DNA of 64,000 nt from Sphingopyxis sp. YR583 (GTDB taxonomy: Bacteria > Pseudomonadota > Alphaproteobacteria > Sphingomonadales > Sphingomonadaceae), in assembly GCF_900108295.1 (NCBI RefSeq), contig NZ_FNWK01000001.1, positions 434,001-498,000 on the forward strand, read 5' to 3'. Positions 36,999 through 45,570 of this stretch are shown here, piece by piece; position 1 is the stretch's first letter; each line of letters starts with the position of its first letter. Made by a program: the position numbers and the translations under genes. The notes below the pieces were generated by a model. That model saw nothing but the letters and a program-made list of their open reading frames with translations, ran no database searches and had not been told where the DNA came from.

Positions 36999-38924
36999 AT
37001 GACCACCAAGACCTTGCTGACCGCCGCGTCGGCCCTCACCCTGGCGCTGGCCGCCACCACATTCTCTGCCACCCCGGCTCATGCCGCAGACTGCCTGATA
37101 GACAGCAATAACGACGGCAATGCCGACGATAGTGTCGATACCGACGGCAACGCCAATTCCAACGGCAGTGCCACCAGCCTCGCCTGCGGCTTCAGCGCGG
37201 TAGCAACCGGTGCGGAGTCGACCGCTATCGGTTCGAACACCAACGCCGCGGGCGCCGACTCAACAGCCGTGGGTTTTGCCGCCGCCGCCACGACAAGCAA
37301 TACGACCGCCCTTGGCGCAGGTTCGCGGGCGAACGGGCTCAACTCGACCGCCGTCGGACGCAGCGCCGCGGCGTTCAGTCTCGACTCGACAGCACTCGGG
37401 CAAACCTCGTCCGCCTTTGGAACGGGGTCGTCGGCCTTCGGGACGGGCAGCCAAGCCGACGGCGAATATGCAACCGCGATCGGTCGGGGTGCTGTGGCGA
37501 CAAACTTCGGATCGACGGCGGTGGGAACCTTTGCCACGGCGGGAACGGCATCGACCTCGTCCGCGGCCGCCTTTGGCTATGCCGCTTCGGCCACGGGTCG
37601 CTTCAGCACCGCCCTTGGCAACGCCGCAACAGCGAACGCCCAAGTCGCCACAGCGGTGGGCCAGAATGCCCATGCCGACTTCATCGCTGCCACGGCTGTC
37701 GGCAATGACGCGCTGGCATCGGCGGACTCGGCGACCGCCTTCGGCCAGGTCGCCCAGGCGACGGGGATAGAAGCGACCGCTCTGGGGCGGTACGCCACCG
37801 CCACCAAACGATACAGCACCGCCGTCGGGGCCGGAGCGGAAGCCAGCGGCTTCAGCTCGATCGCGCTCGGCGGTGACACAGGGCAAGATTATTATAGCGG
37901 TTATGGCGCCCGCGCGATGGGCAATGATTCGATCGCGATCGGCGCAGACGCGGCGACCTATGAATCAAAATCCATCGTTCTCGGCGCGTCGAGCACGGCC
38001 GACATCGGACATCAGCTTTCGATCGTCATCGGCGCAGACCTGACGACCACGCGCACGCACCAGATAGTTCTGGGCGGCAGCAGCCAGTCCCTGACGGTGG
38101 CGGGTATCGCCAACGGCAATGGGTTTCAGTCGGGCGGGCTGCGCATGGTCACCACCGACGCGAACGGCAATTTTGGCGTCGCCGACATTCCGGTGGCGGG
38201 CGGCACGTTCGACCCGACCGGCATCAACAATGCGCTAGGCGCGCTCGACCTGCGCGTTACCGCGCTGGAAGGCATGCCCGGCGGCGGATCGCCGTTCGAC
38301 CCCAGCGGGATCAACAATGCCATTGCCGGCCTTCAATCCGGGCAGGTGGCGCAGGACAATGCCATCGCGGAGCTGCAAGGCACCGACATGACGTTCGACG
38401 CCCGCATCACCGCGCTCGAGGGCATGGGCGGCGGTGGCGGTGGCGGTGGCGTGCCGTTCGACCCGACCCCGATCAACAACCGCGTCGATGCGGTCGAGAC
38501 CGTCAACACCACGCAGGATGCGCAGATCGGCGCGTTGCAGACGGTGCAGGCCGCGACCGGGGCAACGGTCGCGCAGCACACGACCGCCATCGGCAATCTG
38601 CAAAGCGGCATGAGCGCGCTGCAGAGCCAGATGGGTGCGCTTCAGTCGGCACAGACCCAGTTGTTCGACCTCGTCAACCACGATCGGCGCGAGGCGCGGC
38701 GCGGCATTGCGGCGGCGGTCGCCATGTCCGACGCTCCCGTTCCTTCGATGCCGGGAAAGACCAGCTATGTTTTCAACCTCGCCGCCTTCCGCGGCGAAGC
38801 GGCGGTCGGTCTGTCGCTCGCTCACCGATTGAACGTCGACACGCCGGTTGCGGTCACATTCGGCTTTTCGCAGGCCGGCGGCAAGAACACCGCGGTTCGC
38901 GTCGGTGTCGCCGGAGAATTCTGA
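36999..38924 (+). CDS. YadA-like trimeric autotransporter adhesin
   Basis: Surface adhesin of 641 residues, type Vc secretion. Signal peptide 1-29 (ends A-H-A). The head (about 55-350) is made of some twenty 14-residue YadA repeats of the form S-T-A-I/V-G-x-x-A-x-A. A stalk follows with coiled-coil segments (N-N-A-L-G-A-L-D-L-R-V-T-A-L-E) and a poly-Gly run near 473. The last 75 residues form the four-strand YadA anchor, ending G-V-A-G-E-F with terminal Phe. AGAGAGCAACC lies before the ATG. A strong terminator follows, so it is a single-gene unit just behind the two-component genes. Confidence 0.92.
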   Translation: MTTKTLLTAASALTLALAATTFSATPAHAADCLIDSNNDGNADDSVDTDGNANSNGSATSLACGFSAVATGAESTAIGSNTNAAGADSTAVGFAAAATTSNTTALGAGSRANGLNSTAVGRSAAAFSLDSTALGQTSSAFGTGSSAFGTGSQADGEYATAIGRGAVATNFGSTAVGTFATAGTASTSSAAAFGYAASATGRFSTALGNAATANAQVATAVGQNAHADFIAATAVGNDALASADSATAFGQVAQATGIEATALGRYATATKRYSTAVGAGAEASGFSSIALGGDTGQDYYSGYGARAMGNDSIAIGADAATYESKSIVLGASSTADIGHQLSIVIGADLTTTRTHQIVLGGSSQSLTVAGIANGNGFQSGGLRMVTTDANGNFGVADIPVAGGTFDPTGINNALGALDLRVTALEGMPGGGSPFDPSGINNAIAGLQSGQVAQDNAIAELQGTDMTFDARITALEGMGGGGGGGGVPFDPTPINNRVDAVETVNTTQDAQIGALQTVQAATGATVAQHTTAIGNLQSGMSALQSQMGALQSAQTQLFDLVNHDRREARRGIAAAVAMSDAPVPSMPGKTSYVFNLAAFRGEAAVGLSLAHRLNVDTPVAVTFGFSQAGGKNTAVRVGVAGEF

Positions 38925-38985
38925 AGGCGGCTCGGCTTCAAGCCTCCTGGCTTGTGGTTGCTCTCCGGCCAGGAGCGCGCGAAGG

Positions 38986-39018
38986 AAGGGTCGGGATGGA
39001 AACATCCCGGCCCTTTTT
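38986..39018 (+). terminator. Rho-independent terminator of the adhesin gene
   Basis: AAGGGtCGGGATG-gaaa-CATCCCGgCCCTT followed by TTT, about 60 bases after the adhesin stop. A GNRA-type tetraloop and T tail make it convincing. Confidence 0.85.
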
Positions 39019-39045
39019 CCGACCGTTCCCGGCTTTCGCGGGCTG

Positions 39046-39495
39046 TCAGTTTCGGACCGCCAGGAGGTTCGCGACGATCGCGGCATTATAGGCGCGGTAG
39101 GCCGTTTGAACGAGCGCCGTCCATTGTGGCAGGTCGACGACGATGTCGCCCTCCTGCCGTGACGTCCATTCGAGATTCGCTCCGGACGTCGTCATTGCCG
39201 ACGCGCCATCGGAACTGGTGAAGGGCGCGTCAACGACCACGTCCTTCGAAAGTGTCATCATCGTCGGACCGGCGATGCCCACGGGCTGGCCGACCTGGAT
39301 GTTGGTCGGCGAAGGCGCGCGGACAGAAAATTGCGCGTCGATATCGACGCTGGCGCGGCGGCTCCCCGCCAGCGAGCGACCCGTTCGCGCGTCGGCATCC
39401 GCGAAATCGATCGTGAGCGACGGCGATATGAACGCGGCGCCCAGCTTCAAAGCCGGTTTGCTGAGCGCATTGCCCTTGCCGAACTTTGCCAGCAT
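39046..39495 (-). CDS. Orphan coding frame, hypothetical (149 aa)
   Basis: The minus-strand frame from ATG 39495 to TGA 39046 has the strong G/C third-base bias of real genes here, whereas other frames do not. Protein: a basic start (MLAKFGKGNALSKPALKLGA), S-P-S-L-T-I-D-F-A-D-A-D-A, a soluble middle, and an Ala-rich C-terminal helix (T-A-L-V-Q-T-A-Y-R-A-Y-N-A-A-I-V). No signal peptide, ribosome binding site or known family seen. Its first codons overlap, out of frame, the end of a LuxR-type fragment, so it may be the tail of a larger gene truncated by deletion. Confidence 0.45.
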   Translation of the reverse strand: MLAKFGKGNALSKPALKLGAAFISPSLTIDFADADARTGRSLAGSRRASVDIDAQFSVRAPSPTNIQVGQPVGIAGPTMMTLSKDVVVDAPFTSSDGASAMTTSGANLEWTSRQEGDIVVDLPQWTALVQTAYRAYNAAIVANLLAVRN

Positions 39496-39565
39496 CCAGA
39501 ACGCCCGGCCAATATTCCGGCACAACCGAACATTCATAAATGCGGTCAATGAGTTCTTCGGTCAT
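39491..39565 (-). pseudogene. N-terminal fragment of a LuxR-type regulator
   Basis: From ATG 39565 the frame reads M-T-E-E-L-I-D-R-I-Y-E-C-S-V-V-P-E-Y-W-P, then G-V-L-D-A. This matches the start of the sphingomonad helix-turn-helix (LuxR) regulators that open with E-L-I-D-R-I-Y-E-x-x-x-x-P-E-x-W-P-x-V-L-D. After about 25 residues the similarity stops and the good coding frame continues in another phase (39046-39495). It looks like the stump of a regulator joined to other DNA by deletion. Confidence 0.45.
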
Positions 39566-39680
39566 TCCCCACCCCCATTTCCGCCTAACGCTTGGAGAAA
39601 TGAGAGGCAAGCATCGCGCCGCCGCGCGGCGACCATGGCCCCTTCCCAATTCACCGCTTGACAGATCCCGATGCAAATTA

Positions 39681-39696
39681 TTATCCAATTGGATAA
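39681..39696. promoter_or_regulatory. TetR operator candidate before the TonB receptor gene
   Basis: TTATCCA-AT-TGGATAA is a perfect 16-base palindrome 23 bases before the receptor ATG (39720), where bound protein would block transcription start or elongation. The same half-sites recur at 44079-44094 before the sugar symporter gene, and a TetR gene lies between the two. Confidence 0.75.
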
Positions 39697-39719
39697 ATAT
39701 ATATAACGGGAGGATGTCG

Positions 39720-41969
39720 ATGAAGAGCATGATCGTGGCGTTGATGGGATCGACGCTGCTCGCAACCGGGGCCTATGCGCAAGAGGGCGCCCCCCTGTCC
39801 GATGCCGCGGAGACGGCCGGCGACGAGATCGTCGTGACCGCGCAAAAACGCGAGCAGTCGCTGCAGGACGTGCCGCTGTCGGTTGCGGTGCTGAGCGGCG
39901 AGCAATTGAGCGATCGAAACATCACGGAAATCTCGCAGCTTCAGACGACCACCCCGAACTTCTCGTTCCAGGGCAGCAACAACCCGCGCGGCGCGGGGCT
40001 TGCCATTCGCGGTATCGGCACGAACAATTTCTCCTCGGCGATCGAGGGATCGGTGGGCATCGTCATCGATGGCGTGCCGATCGGGCGACAGGGGGCGGGC
40101 ATGACCGACCTGTTCGACATCCAGCGGGTCGAAGTCCTGCGCGGCCCGCAGGGCACATTGTTCGGTAAAAACGCATCGGCGGGCGTACTCAACATCGTCA
40201 CCACCGATCCCAGCTACACCTGGGGCGGACGGGTACAGGCGACCTATGGCGAGTTCGACGAGTTCGTGCTGCGCGGGACGGTGACCGGCGGCATCACGCA
40301 GAATCTGGCGTTTCGCGCCTCGGCCTATCTGACCAAACGCGACGGCTATATCCGCAATGTCTTTGACGACAGCAGGCTGAACGACCGCGACGAATGGGGC
40401 GGCCGCGCCAAGCTGCTATGGGAGCCCGCCGACAATATCCGCGTGCTCGTCGCGGGCGATTATTCGTCGCGCGACGCGGCGTGCTGCATGTGGACGATCC
40501 GCAGCTTCGGCAACAACGCCAATGTCCGCAATCAGGCGACCGCGGCCGGCGTCGTTCCGGGCCCCAACAATCGCGACGTTGCGCTCGACGGCGACACCTT
40601 CATCCGGCAGGAAACCTATGGCGGATCGGTGCAGGTCGACGTCGAAAGCGCGAGCGGGATCACGCTGACATCGATCACCGGGATGCGCTGGTGGGACGCC
40701 GTCGACAACAACGATGCCGACCAGCGTCCGACGCCCGTACTCAACATCAACAACGGCAACAGCCACCAGCGCCAGTTCACGCAGGAACTGCGCCTGACCT
40801 CTCCCTCGGGCCGGCCGTTCGAATGGGTCGGCGGCCTCTTCCTGTTCAATCAGGATTATGAGCTCGGCAATTCGCAGCAGGGAACGTTCGACCAGCCGCT
40901 GCCTCCGGGCATTCAGCTATCGCGCGCGATTTTCGTCGAGAATGACACACAGAATTTTGCCGCCTTCGCCGACGCGACCTATCACTTCAACGACCGGTTC
41001 AACGTCTTCGGCGGCCTGCGCTATACGGTCGAGCGGCTGAATACGCATTTTCGCCGCTTCCCCAATCCGGGCACGGTTCTGCTCGGCCCCCGCGTCGATC
41101 AGAAATCGAAGCGCGTCGACGGCGCATGGACCTGGCGCCTTGGCGCGCAGTTCCGCCCGACCGAAGAAGTCACGTTGTACGGCAGCGTCGCACGCGGCTT
41201 CAAGGGCGGCGGCTTCAACGCGCTGCAGGATTCGACCGTTCTCCGCACGGTCGAGCCCGAAATCCCGACCTCCTATGAATTTGGCGCGAAGACCGAATTG
41301 TTCGATCGCCGCGTCCGCTTCAACATCGCCTTCTTCAGCACCGATTTCGACGATTTCCAGGCACAGGCGATCGGCGTTTCGGACACGGGAACGCTGGTGT
41401 TCGACGTCATCAACGCAGGTTCGCTGCGTACCCGCGGGGTCGAAGCCGACATCAACATCAGGGCGGGCGGCGGCTTTACGCTGATGGGCGGCGCGGCCTA
41501 TACCAAGGCCGAGTATACCGACTTCGCGGGTGCGCCCTGTTATTTCGGGCAGACCGTCACACAGGGTTGCACCGTCTCGGGCGGCCAGTCGCGGCAGGAT
41601 CTGACCGGCAGGGAACTCGCGATGGCGCCGAAGGTGACCGCCAACGCCACCGCCCGCTATGAAACCGAGGTCTCGGCGGCGGGCGCCACTGTCTTCGGCC
41701 AGCTCTCCTACGCTTATCGCGGCAAGACCTTCACCGCGCTCGACCTCGATCCGAAATCGGTGCAAAAGGCCTATGGCCTGCTCGATGCGCAGTTGGGCTT
41801 CGCATTGCCCGGCGACCGGATGCGGGCGTGGATCTGGGGCAAGAACCTGACCGACCAGAGCTTCGTCGAGCTGATCTATGACACGCCGCTCGACACCGGC
41901 GGGCAGTCGCAATTCTTCCCCTCGACCGCCGCGCGTCAGTTCGGTGCCACCGTGGAGTATCGGTTCTGA
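39720..41969 (+). CDS. TonB-dependent outer-membrane receptor (glycoside/sulfated ligand locus)
   Basis: Energised importer across the outer membrane, 749 residues. ATG at 39720 is spaced 6 bases from GGAGG; the in-frame ATG at 39714 touches the ribosome binding site and is less likely. Signal peptide 1-20 (MKSMIVALMGSTLLATGAYA), TonB box D-E-I-V-V-T-A near 34, plug domain with R-G-I-G-T-N-N-F and V-E-V-L-R-G-P-Q-G-T-L-F-G-K-N-A, then a 22-strand barrel ending V-E-Y-R-F. Its TGA shares a base with the sulfatase ATG. Ligand inferred from neighbours to be a sulfated or glycosylated compound. Confidence 0.92.
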   Translation: MKSMIVALMGSTLLATGAYAQEGAPLSDAAETAGDEIVVTAQKREQSLQDVPLSVAVLSGEQLSDRNITEISQLQTTTPNFSFQGSNNPRGAGLAIRGIGTNNFSSAIEGSVGIVIDGVPIGRQGAGMTDLFDIQRVEVLRGPQGTLFGKNASAGVLNIVTTDPSYTWGGRVQATYGEFDEFVLRGTVTGGITQNLAFRASAYLTKRDGYIRNVFDDSRLNDRDEWGGRAKLLWEPADNIRVLVAGDYSSRDAACCMWTIRSFGNNANVRNQATAAGVVPGPNNRDVALDGDTFIRQETYGGSVQVDVESASGITLTSITGMRWWDAVDNNDADQRPTPVLNINNGNSHQRQFTQELRLTSPSGRPFEWVGGLFLFNQDYELGNSQQGTFDQPLPPGIQLSRAIFVENDTQNFAAFADATYHFNDRFNVFGGLRYTVERLNTHFRRFPNPGTVLLGPRVDQKSKRVDGAWTWRLGAQFRPTEEVTLYGSVARGFKGGGFNALQDSTVLRTVEPEIPTSYEFGAKTELFDRRVRFNIAFFSTDFDDFQAQAIGVSDTGTLVFDVINAGSLRTRGVEADINIRAGGGFTLMGGAAYTKAEYTDFAGAPCYFGQTVTQGCTVSGGQSRQDLTGRELAMAPKVTANATARYETEVSAAGATVFGQLSYAYRGKTFTALDLDPKSVQKAYGLLDAQLGFALPGDRMRAWIWGKNLTDQSFVELIYDTPLDTGGQSQFFPSTAARQFGATVEYRF

Positions 41970-43345
41970 TGACGACATTCGACCGCCGGAGCCTGATGGC
42001 CGCCCTCGCGCTAGCAGGTGCCGGCGGCGTCTCGACCCTCGCGCTTGCGAAATCGAAAGTACCGGCGGCGCGCAAGCGCCCGCCGAACTTCATCGTCGTC
42101 CTCGCTGACGACCTTGGCTATGGCGATATCGGCGCCAACGGCGCGCGTACGATCCGCACGCCCAATATCGACCGGCTCGCCGCAGACGGATTGCTGATGA
42201 CCGATGCCTATGCGTCGGCGAATATCTGCACGCCGTCGCGCGCCGGGCTGCTCACCGGTCGCTATCCGATCCGCACCGGTCTCGCCTGGCAGGTGATCCA
42301 GGCGAACGACACCAACGGCCTGCCGCCCGAAGAGGTCACGATCCCCGAAGTGCTCGGCCGCGACTATGTCTCGGCGCTGATCGGCAAATGGCACCTTGGC
42401 CATACGCCTCCTTTCTGGCCGCCGACGGTGCAGGGCTTCGACCTGTTTTTCGGCCTGCCCTACAGCCACGACATGAAGCCGCTGTCGCTTTACACCGCGG
42501 GCAAGGGCGTCGAATTCACGCAGGAAGACGTCGATATGGTGGCGCTGACGCGGCGCTTCTTCGCGCGCGCCGGCGATTTCGTCGAAACCAACCAGAGCCG
42601 CCCCTTCTTCCTGATGCTGGCGCTGACCGCGCCGCACATTCCGCTCCATCCGAGCAAGGAACATGCCGGCCATTCGCCCGCGGGCGATTATGGCGACGTC
42701 GTCGAAGAGGTCGATACCGAACTCGGCCGGCTGCGCGAACAGCTTGAGCGGCTGAACCTGCAGAACGACACCTATGTCATCCTCACCTCGGACAATGGCC
42801 CCTGGTTCGAAGGATCGGCGGGTCAACTGCGCGATCGCAAGGGCGGCGCGGGATGGGACGGCGGCTACCGCGTGCCCTTCGTCGCATGGGCGCCCGGCCG
42901 CATCCCGGCGGGTAGCCGCAGCAACGCGATCACGATGAATTTCGACCTGCTACCGACCTTCGCCGCGCTTGCGGGCAAGCCGCTTCCGAAGGGACTCGTG
43001 ATCGATGGCAAGGATATCAGCGCGGTCTGGCAGAAAGGGGCTCCCAGCCCGCACGACGCGCTGATCCTGTTCGACAATGAAAAGGTCGCGGCGATCCGCA
43101 CCGACCGCTGGAAATTCGTCGCGCGCAGCTATTACCGCGAATATGACCTGCCGCTTGCGCGGATCGGCGCCAACTTGCTGTTCGATGTCCGCAGCGACCC
43201 CAGCGAGGATTATAATCTGGCGACGCGTCACCCCGATGTCGTGAAGGACATGCGCGCGCGCTTCGAGCAATATCGCAAAACCTACGAGCCGCTCGGCCGC
43301 AAGCAGGAACCCGACCGGCTTCCGGGCGGAAAGCCCCTGCCCTGA
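41969..43345 (+). CDS. Sulfatase (S1 family, formylglycine type)
   Basis: Hydrolyses a sulfate ester. 458 residues. The formylglycine precursor motif is C87-T-P-S-R, and metal ligands D-D sit in V-L-A-D-D-L-G-Y-G-D. The activity-site lysine/histidine blocks G-K-W-H-L-G, and later T-S-D-N-G-P-W, are intact. The N-terminus F-D-R-R-S-L-M-A-A-L-A-L-A-G looks like a twin-arginine signal, predicting a periplasmic enzyme. Activation needs a formylglycine-generating enzyme not present in the window. Start overlaps the receptor stop (ATGA), so import and desulfation are coupled. Confidence 0.92.
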   Translation: MTTFDRRSLMAALALAGAGGVSTLALAKSKVPAARKRPPNFIVVLADDLGYGDIGANGARTIRTPNIDRLAADGLLMTDAYASANICTPSRAGLLTGRYPIRTGLAWQVIQANDTNGLPPEEVTIPEVLGRDYVSALIGKWHLGHTPPFWPPTVQGFDLFFGLPYSHDMKPLSLYTAGKGVEFTQEDVDMVALTRRFFARAGDFVETNQSRPFFLMLALTAPHIPLHPSKEHAGHSPAGDYGDVVEEVDTELGRLREQLERLNLQNDTYVILTSDNGPWFEGSAGQLRDRKGGAGWDGGYRVPFVAWAPGRIPAGSRSNAITMNFDLLPTFAALAGKPLPKGLVIDGKDISAVWQKGAPSPHDALILFDNEKVAAIRTDRWKFVARSYYREYDLPLARIGANLLFDVRSDPSEDYNLATRHPDVVKDMRARFEQYRKTYEPLGRKQEPDRLPGGKPLP

Positions 43346-43418
43346 CCCTTCCGTCATTGCCTGTGCCCGCCGGTCGCTGGTATTGGCATCCAGTTGATTC
43401 CAGCCCGGGGCAAACAGA

Positions 43419-44078
43419 TTGCAGTCGAAAACGGTATCGAAAAGAAAAACGCAGGACCGCGGTGCCGCAACGCGGCAGCGAATTGTCGAAGAGGCCCTGC
43501 AGCAATTCTCCCGCCATGGCTTCGACGGTGTCGGGATACGCGAAATCGCCGAAAGCGTCGGCGTCCAGCACGGCCTGATCAAATATCATTTCGGGACCAA
43601 GGACGAATTGTGGCGCGAGGCGGTCCGGCTGATGTTCACCCGGGCGAACGAGATATTACGCTCCGAGCCCGGAGAGGCCGACCTGCCGCCCCACAAGGCG
43701 TTTGAAATCTCGTTGCGGCGCTATGTCCGCTATTGCGCCGAACATCCCGAACATGCCCGGCTGATGGTCCAGGAATCCTTTCGCGACAACGAACGGCTGG
43801 CCTGGGCGTCCGAAAGCTTCATCCGCCCCAGCCACGACCGGATCTTCGCGCGATGGAATGCGCTCATGGACGACGGGACGATGCCGCGGGTCGATCCGAC
43901 ATTGATGGTCTATGCGATGACAGGCGCCGCACAGTCGATCTTCAACCTCGCAGCAGAGGCAAAGCTCACGCACGGCATCGACGCGCTGTCGAACGAGACG
44001 ATCGAGGCCTATTCCGATGCGATCGTTTCCCTGTTCATGCCCGGGTTGAAAGCCGCCGAAACGCCGGATCAAAAATAA
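43419..44078 (+). CDS. TetR/AcrR family regulator of the glycoside locus
   Basis: Repressor of 219 residues with an N-terminal helix-turn-helix (R-I-V-E-E-A-L-Q-Q-F-S-R-H-G-F-D-G-V-G-I, then R-E-I-A-E-S-V-G-V and L-I-K-Y-H-F-G-T-K) and an all-helical ligand domain. No ATG is available; TTG at 43419 is the best start, with only a weak purine stretch upstream. The palindrome TTATCCA-N2-TGGATAA occurs right after this gene and again before the TonB receptor, suggesting it controls both transport units. Ligand unknown. Confidence 0.9.
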   Translation: MQSKTVSKRKTQDRGAATRQRIVEEALQQFSRHGFDGVGIREIAESVGVQHGLIKYHFGTKDELWREAVRLMFTRANEILRSEPGEADLPPHKAFEISLRRYVRYCAEHPEHARLMVQESFRDNERLAWASESFIRPSHDRIFARWNALMDDGTMPRVDPTLMVYAMTGAAQSIFNLAAEAKLTHGIDALSNETIEAYSDAIVSLFMPGLKAAETPDQK

Positions 44079-44094
44079 TTATCCATCTGGATAA
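44079..44094. promoter_or_regulatory. TetR operator candidate before the sugar symporter gene
   Basis: TTATCCA-TC-TGGATAA lies directly after the TetR stop and 56 bases before the symporter ATG. Both 7-base half-sites are identical to those at 39681-39696; only the central two bases differ. One isolated half-site TGGATAA also occurs at the end of the symporter gene, just before the GH3 start. Confidence 0.75.
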
Positions 44095-44150
44095 AAATTA
44101 GAGACAGGCGAATTTCGTTGCGATAAGCTCCCCGCATAAAAGGGAGAGCG

Positions 44151-45569
44151 ATGATGGCCGATGTCAGCGGCGGGACGGCAAGGCGCCCCGCGTCCATGGA
44201 ACAACCGCGCCTGTCGACCGGTGAGGTCGTGGCTTATGGGTCGGGCGATCTCGCCTTCAACCTCTACTTCACCTTCTGCTCGCTGTTCCTGCTCTATTTC
44301 TACACCGACGTGCTCGGTCTCTCGGCCTCGGTTGCGGGGCTCATCATCATGGCGGCACTCGTCTGGGAGGGGATTACCGACCCCGCGATGGGCGTGATCG
44401 CCAGCCGAACGCGCAGCCGGTTCGGCAGCTATCGCCCCTATCTGTTGTTCGGTTCGCCCGTGCTCGCACTGGTCTTCGTCGCCATGTTCCTGCCGCTCGA
44501 TCTGTCGGACAACGCCCTCGCCGCCTTTTGCCTCGCAACGCATATTCTGTTTCGCACCGTTTACACGGTCGTGAACATCCCCTTCGTCGCGCTCTCGGCG
44601 CGGATGAGCGCGGACTCGCTCGCCCGGTCGCGCCTTGCCGGCGCGCGCATGCTGTTCGCAATCCTGACGGGCCTGTTCCTCGCGGCAGCGACGCTGCCGC
44701 TGGTCGCCCGCTTCGGCGGCGGCCGCGACGGTTTTCTTTGGGTCGCTACGCTCTATGCGGCGATTGCGACGCTCGTTCTTCTCAACTGCTTCAGGAAAAC
44801 CAGCGAGGCGATCGGCGAGGCGCCCGACGCGCATCCGACCTTTGGCGCGATGCTCCGCGCCGTGCGGTCGAACCGCGTGTTCCTGCTATTGCTCGGCGCA
44901 ACGCTTGTCGGCTCGGTCGGATACGCGATGGGCGGCAAGGCGCTGCTCTATTACATGAAATATTATGCGGGGTCGGAGGAGACGATCACCATCGGCCTGA
45001 CAGTTTCGCTCGCCGCCGCCGCGCTGTCGATGCTGCTGTGGGTCAGGATGACGCAGCGCATCGGCAAACGCGCCGTGTGGCTCAGCGGCATCGCGATCAG
45101 CGCAACCGCGAATATCCTGGTCTTCGCGCTGGCGCCCAAGGCGGGGCCGCTGCTCTACAGCCTGCTCGCGCTCAGCGGGGTCGGCAATGCCGCTTTCGTC
45201 CTGACCTTCTGGTCGATGCTGCCCGATACGGTCGAGGTCGGCGAATGGCAGACCGGACTTCGCGCCGAGGGCGCGCTCGTCGGCTTCCTCGCCTTTACGC
45301 AAAAGGTCGCGCTTGGCGTCGGCACCGGCCTGATCGGCATCTTGCTGGACCTCATCGGCTATGTTCCCAATGTGCAGCAAACGCCCGAGGCGCTGACGAA
45401 CATACGTGGGCTCGCGACGCTCGCACCCGCCCTGATGGCGATCGGCGCCGGGCTGTTCATCTATTTCTACCCCCTCGACACCCGAACCCACGGGCGCCTC
45501 GTGCGCGCCATCGCATGGCGTAGCGCGCGTCGGCGCGCCGCCCCTTCAACGACAGACATGGATAATTGA
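44151..45569 (+). CDS. GPH-family sugar:cation symporter (MelB-like MFS)
   Basis: Inner-membrane uptake of a glycoside, pentoside or hexuronide with Na+ or H+. 472 residues with 12 predicted helices. The first 60 residues carry G-D-L-A-F-N-L-Y-F-T-F, and the loop between helices 2 and 3 holds W-E-G-I-T-D-P-A-M-G, the classic GPH N-P/D-P cation-site region. The later Y-A-M-G-G-K and F-W-S-M-L-P-D-T-V-E blocks also fit. AAAGGGAGAGCG precedes tandem ATG codons. It is followed after one base by the GH3 gene, so uptake and hydrolysis are co-expressed. Confidence 0.9.
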   Translation: MMADVSGGTARRPASMEQPRLSTGEVVAYGSGDLAFNLYFTFCSLFLLYFYTDVLGLSASVAGLIIMAALVWEGITDPAMGVIASRTRSRFGSYRPYLLFGSPVLALVFVAMFLPLDLSDNALAAFCLATHILFRTVYTVVNIPFVALSARMSADSLARSRLAGARMLFAILTGLFLAAATLPLVARFGGGRDGFLWVATLYAAIATLVLLNCFRKTSEAIGEAPDAHPTFGAMLRAVRSNRVFLLLLGATLVGSVGYAMGGKALLYYMKYYAGSEETITIGLTVSLAAAALSMLLWVRMTQRIGKRAVWLSGIAISATANILVFALAPKAGPLLYSLLALSGVGNAAFVLTFWSMLPDTVEVGEWQTGLRAEGALVGFLAFTQKVALGVGTGLIGILLDLIGYVPNVQQTPEALTNIRGLATLAPALMAIGAGLFIYFYPLDTRTHGRLVRAIAWRSARRRAAPSTTDMDN

Positions 45570-45570
45570 C

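Noticed and set aside
39540..39719. Extended N-terminus of the TonB receptor upstream of the palindrome
   Set aside because: ATG at 39720 has a spaced GGAGG and a proper signal peptide; the extension would bury the signal peptide and run through the operator.
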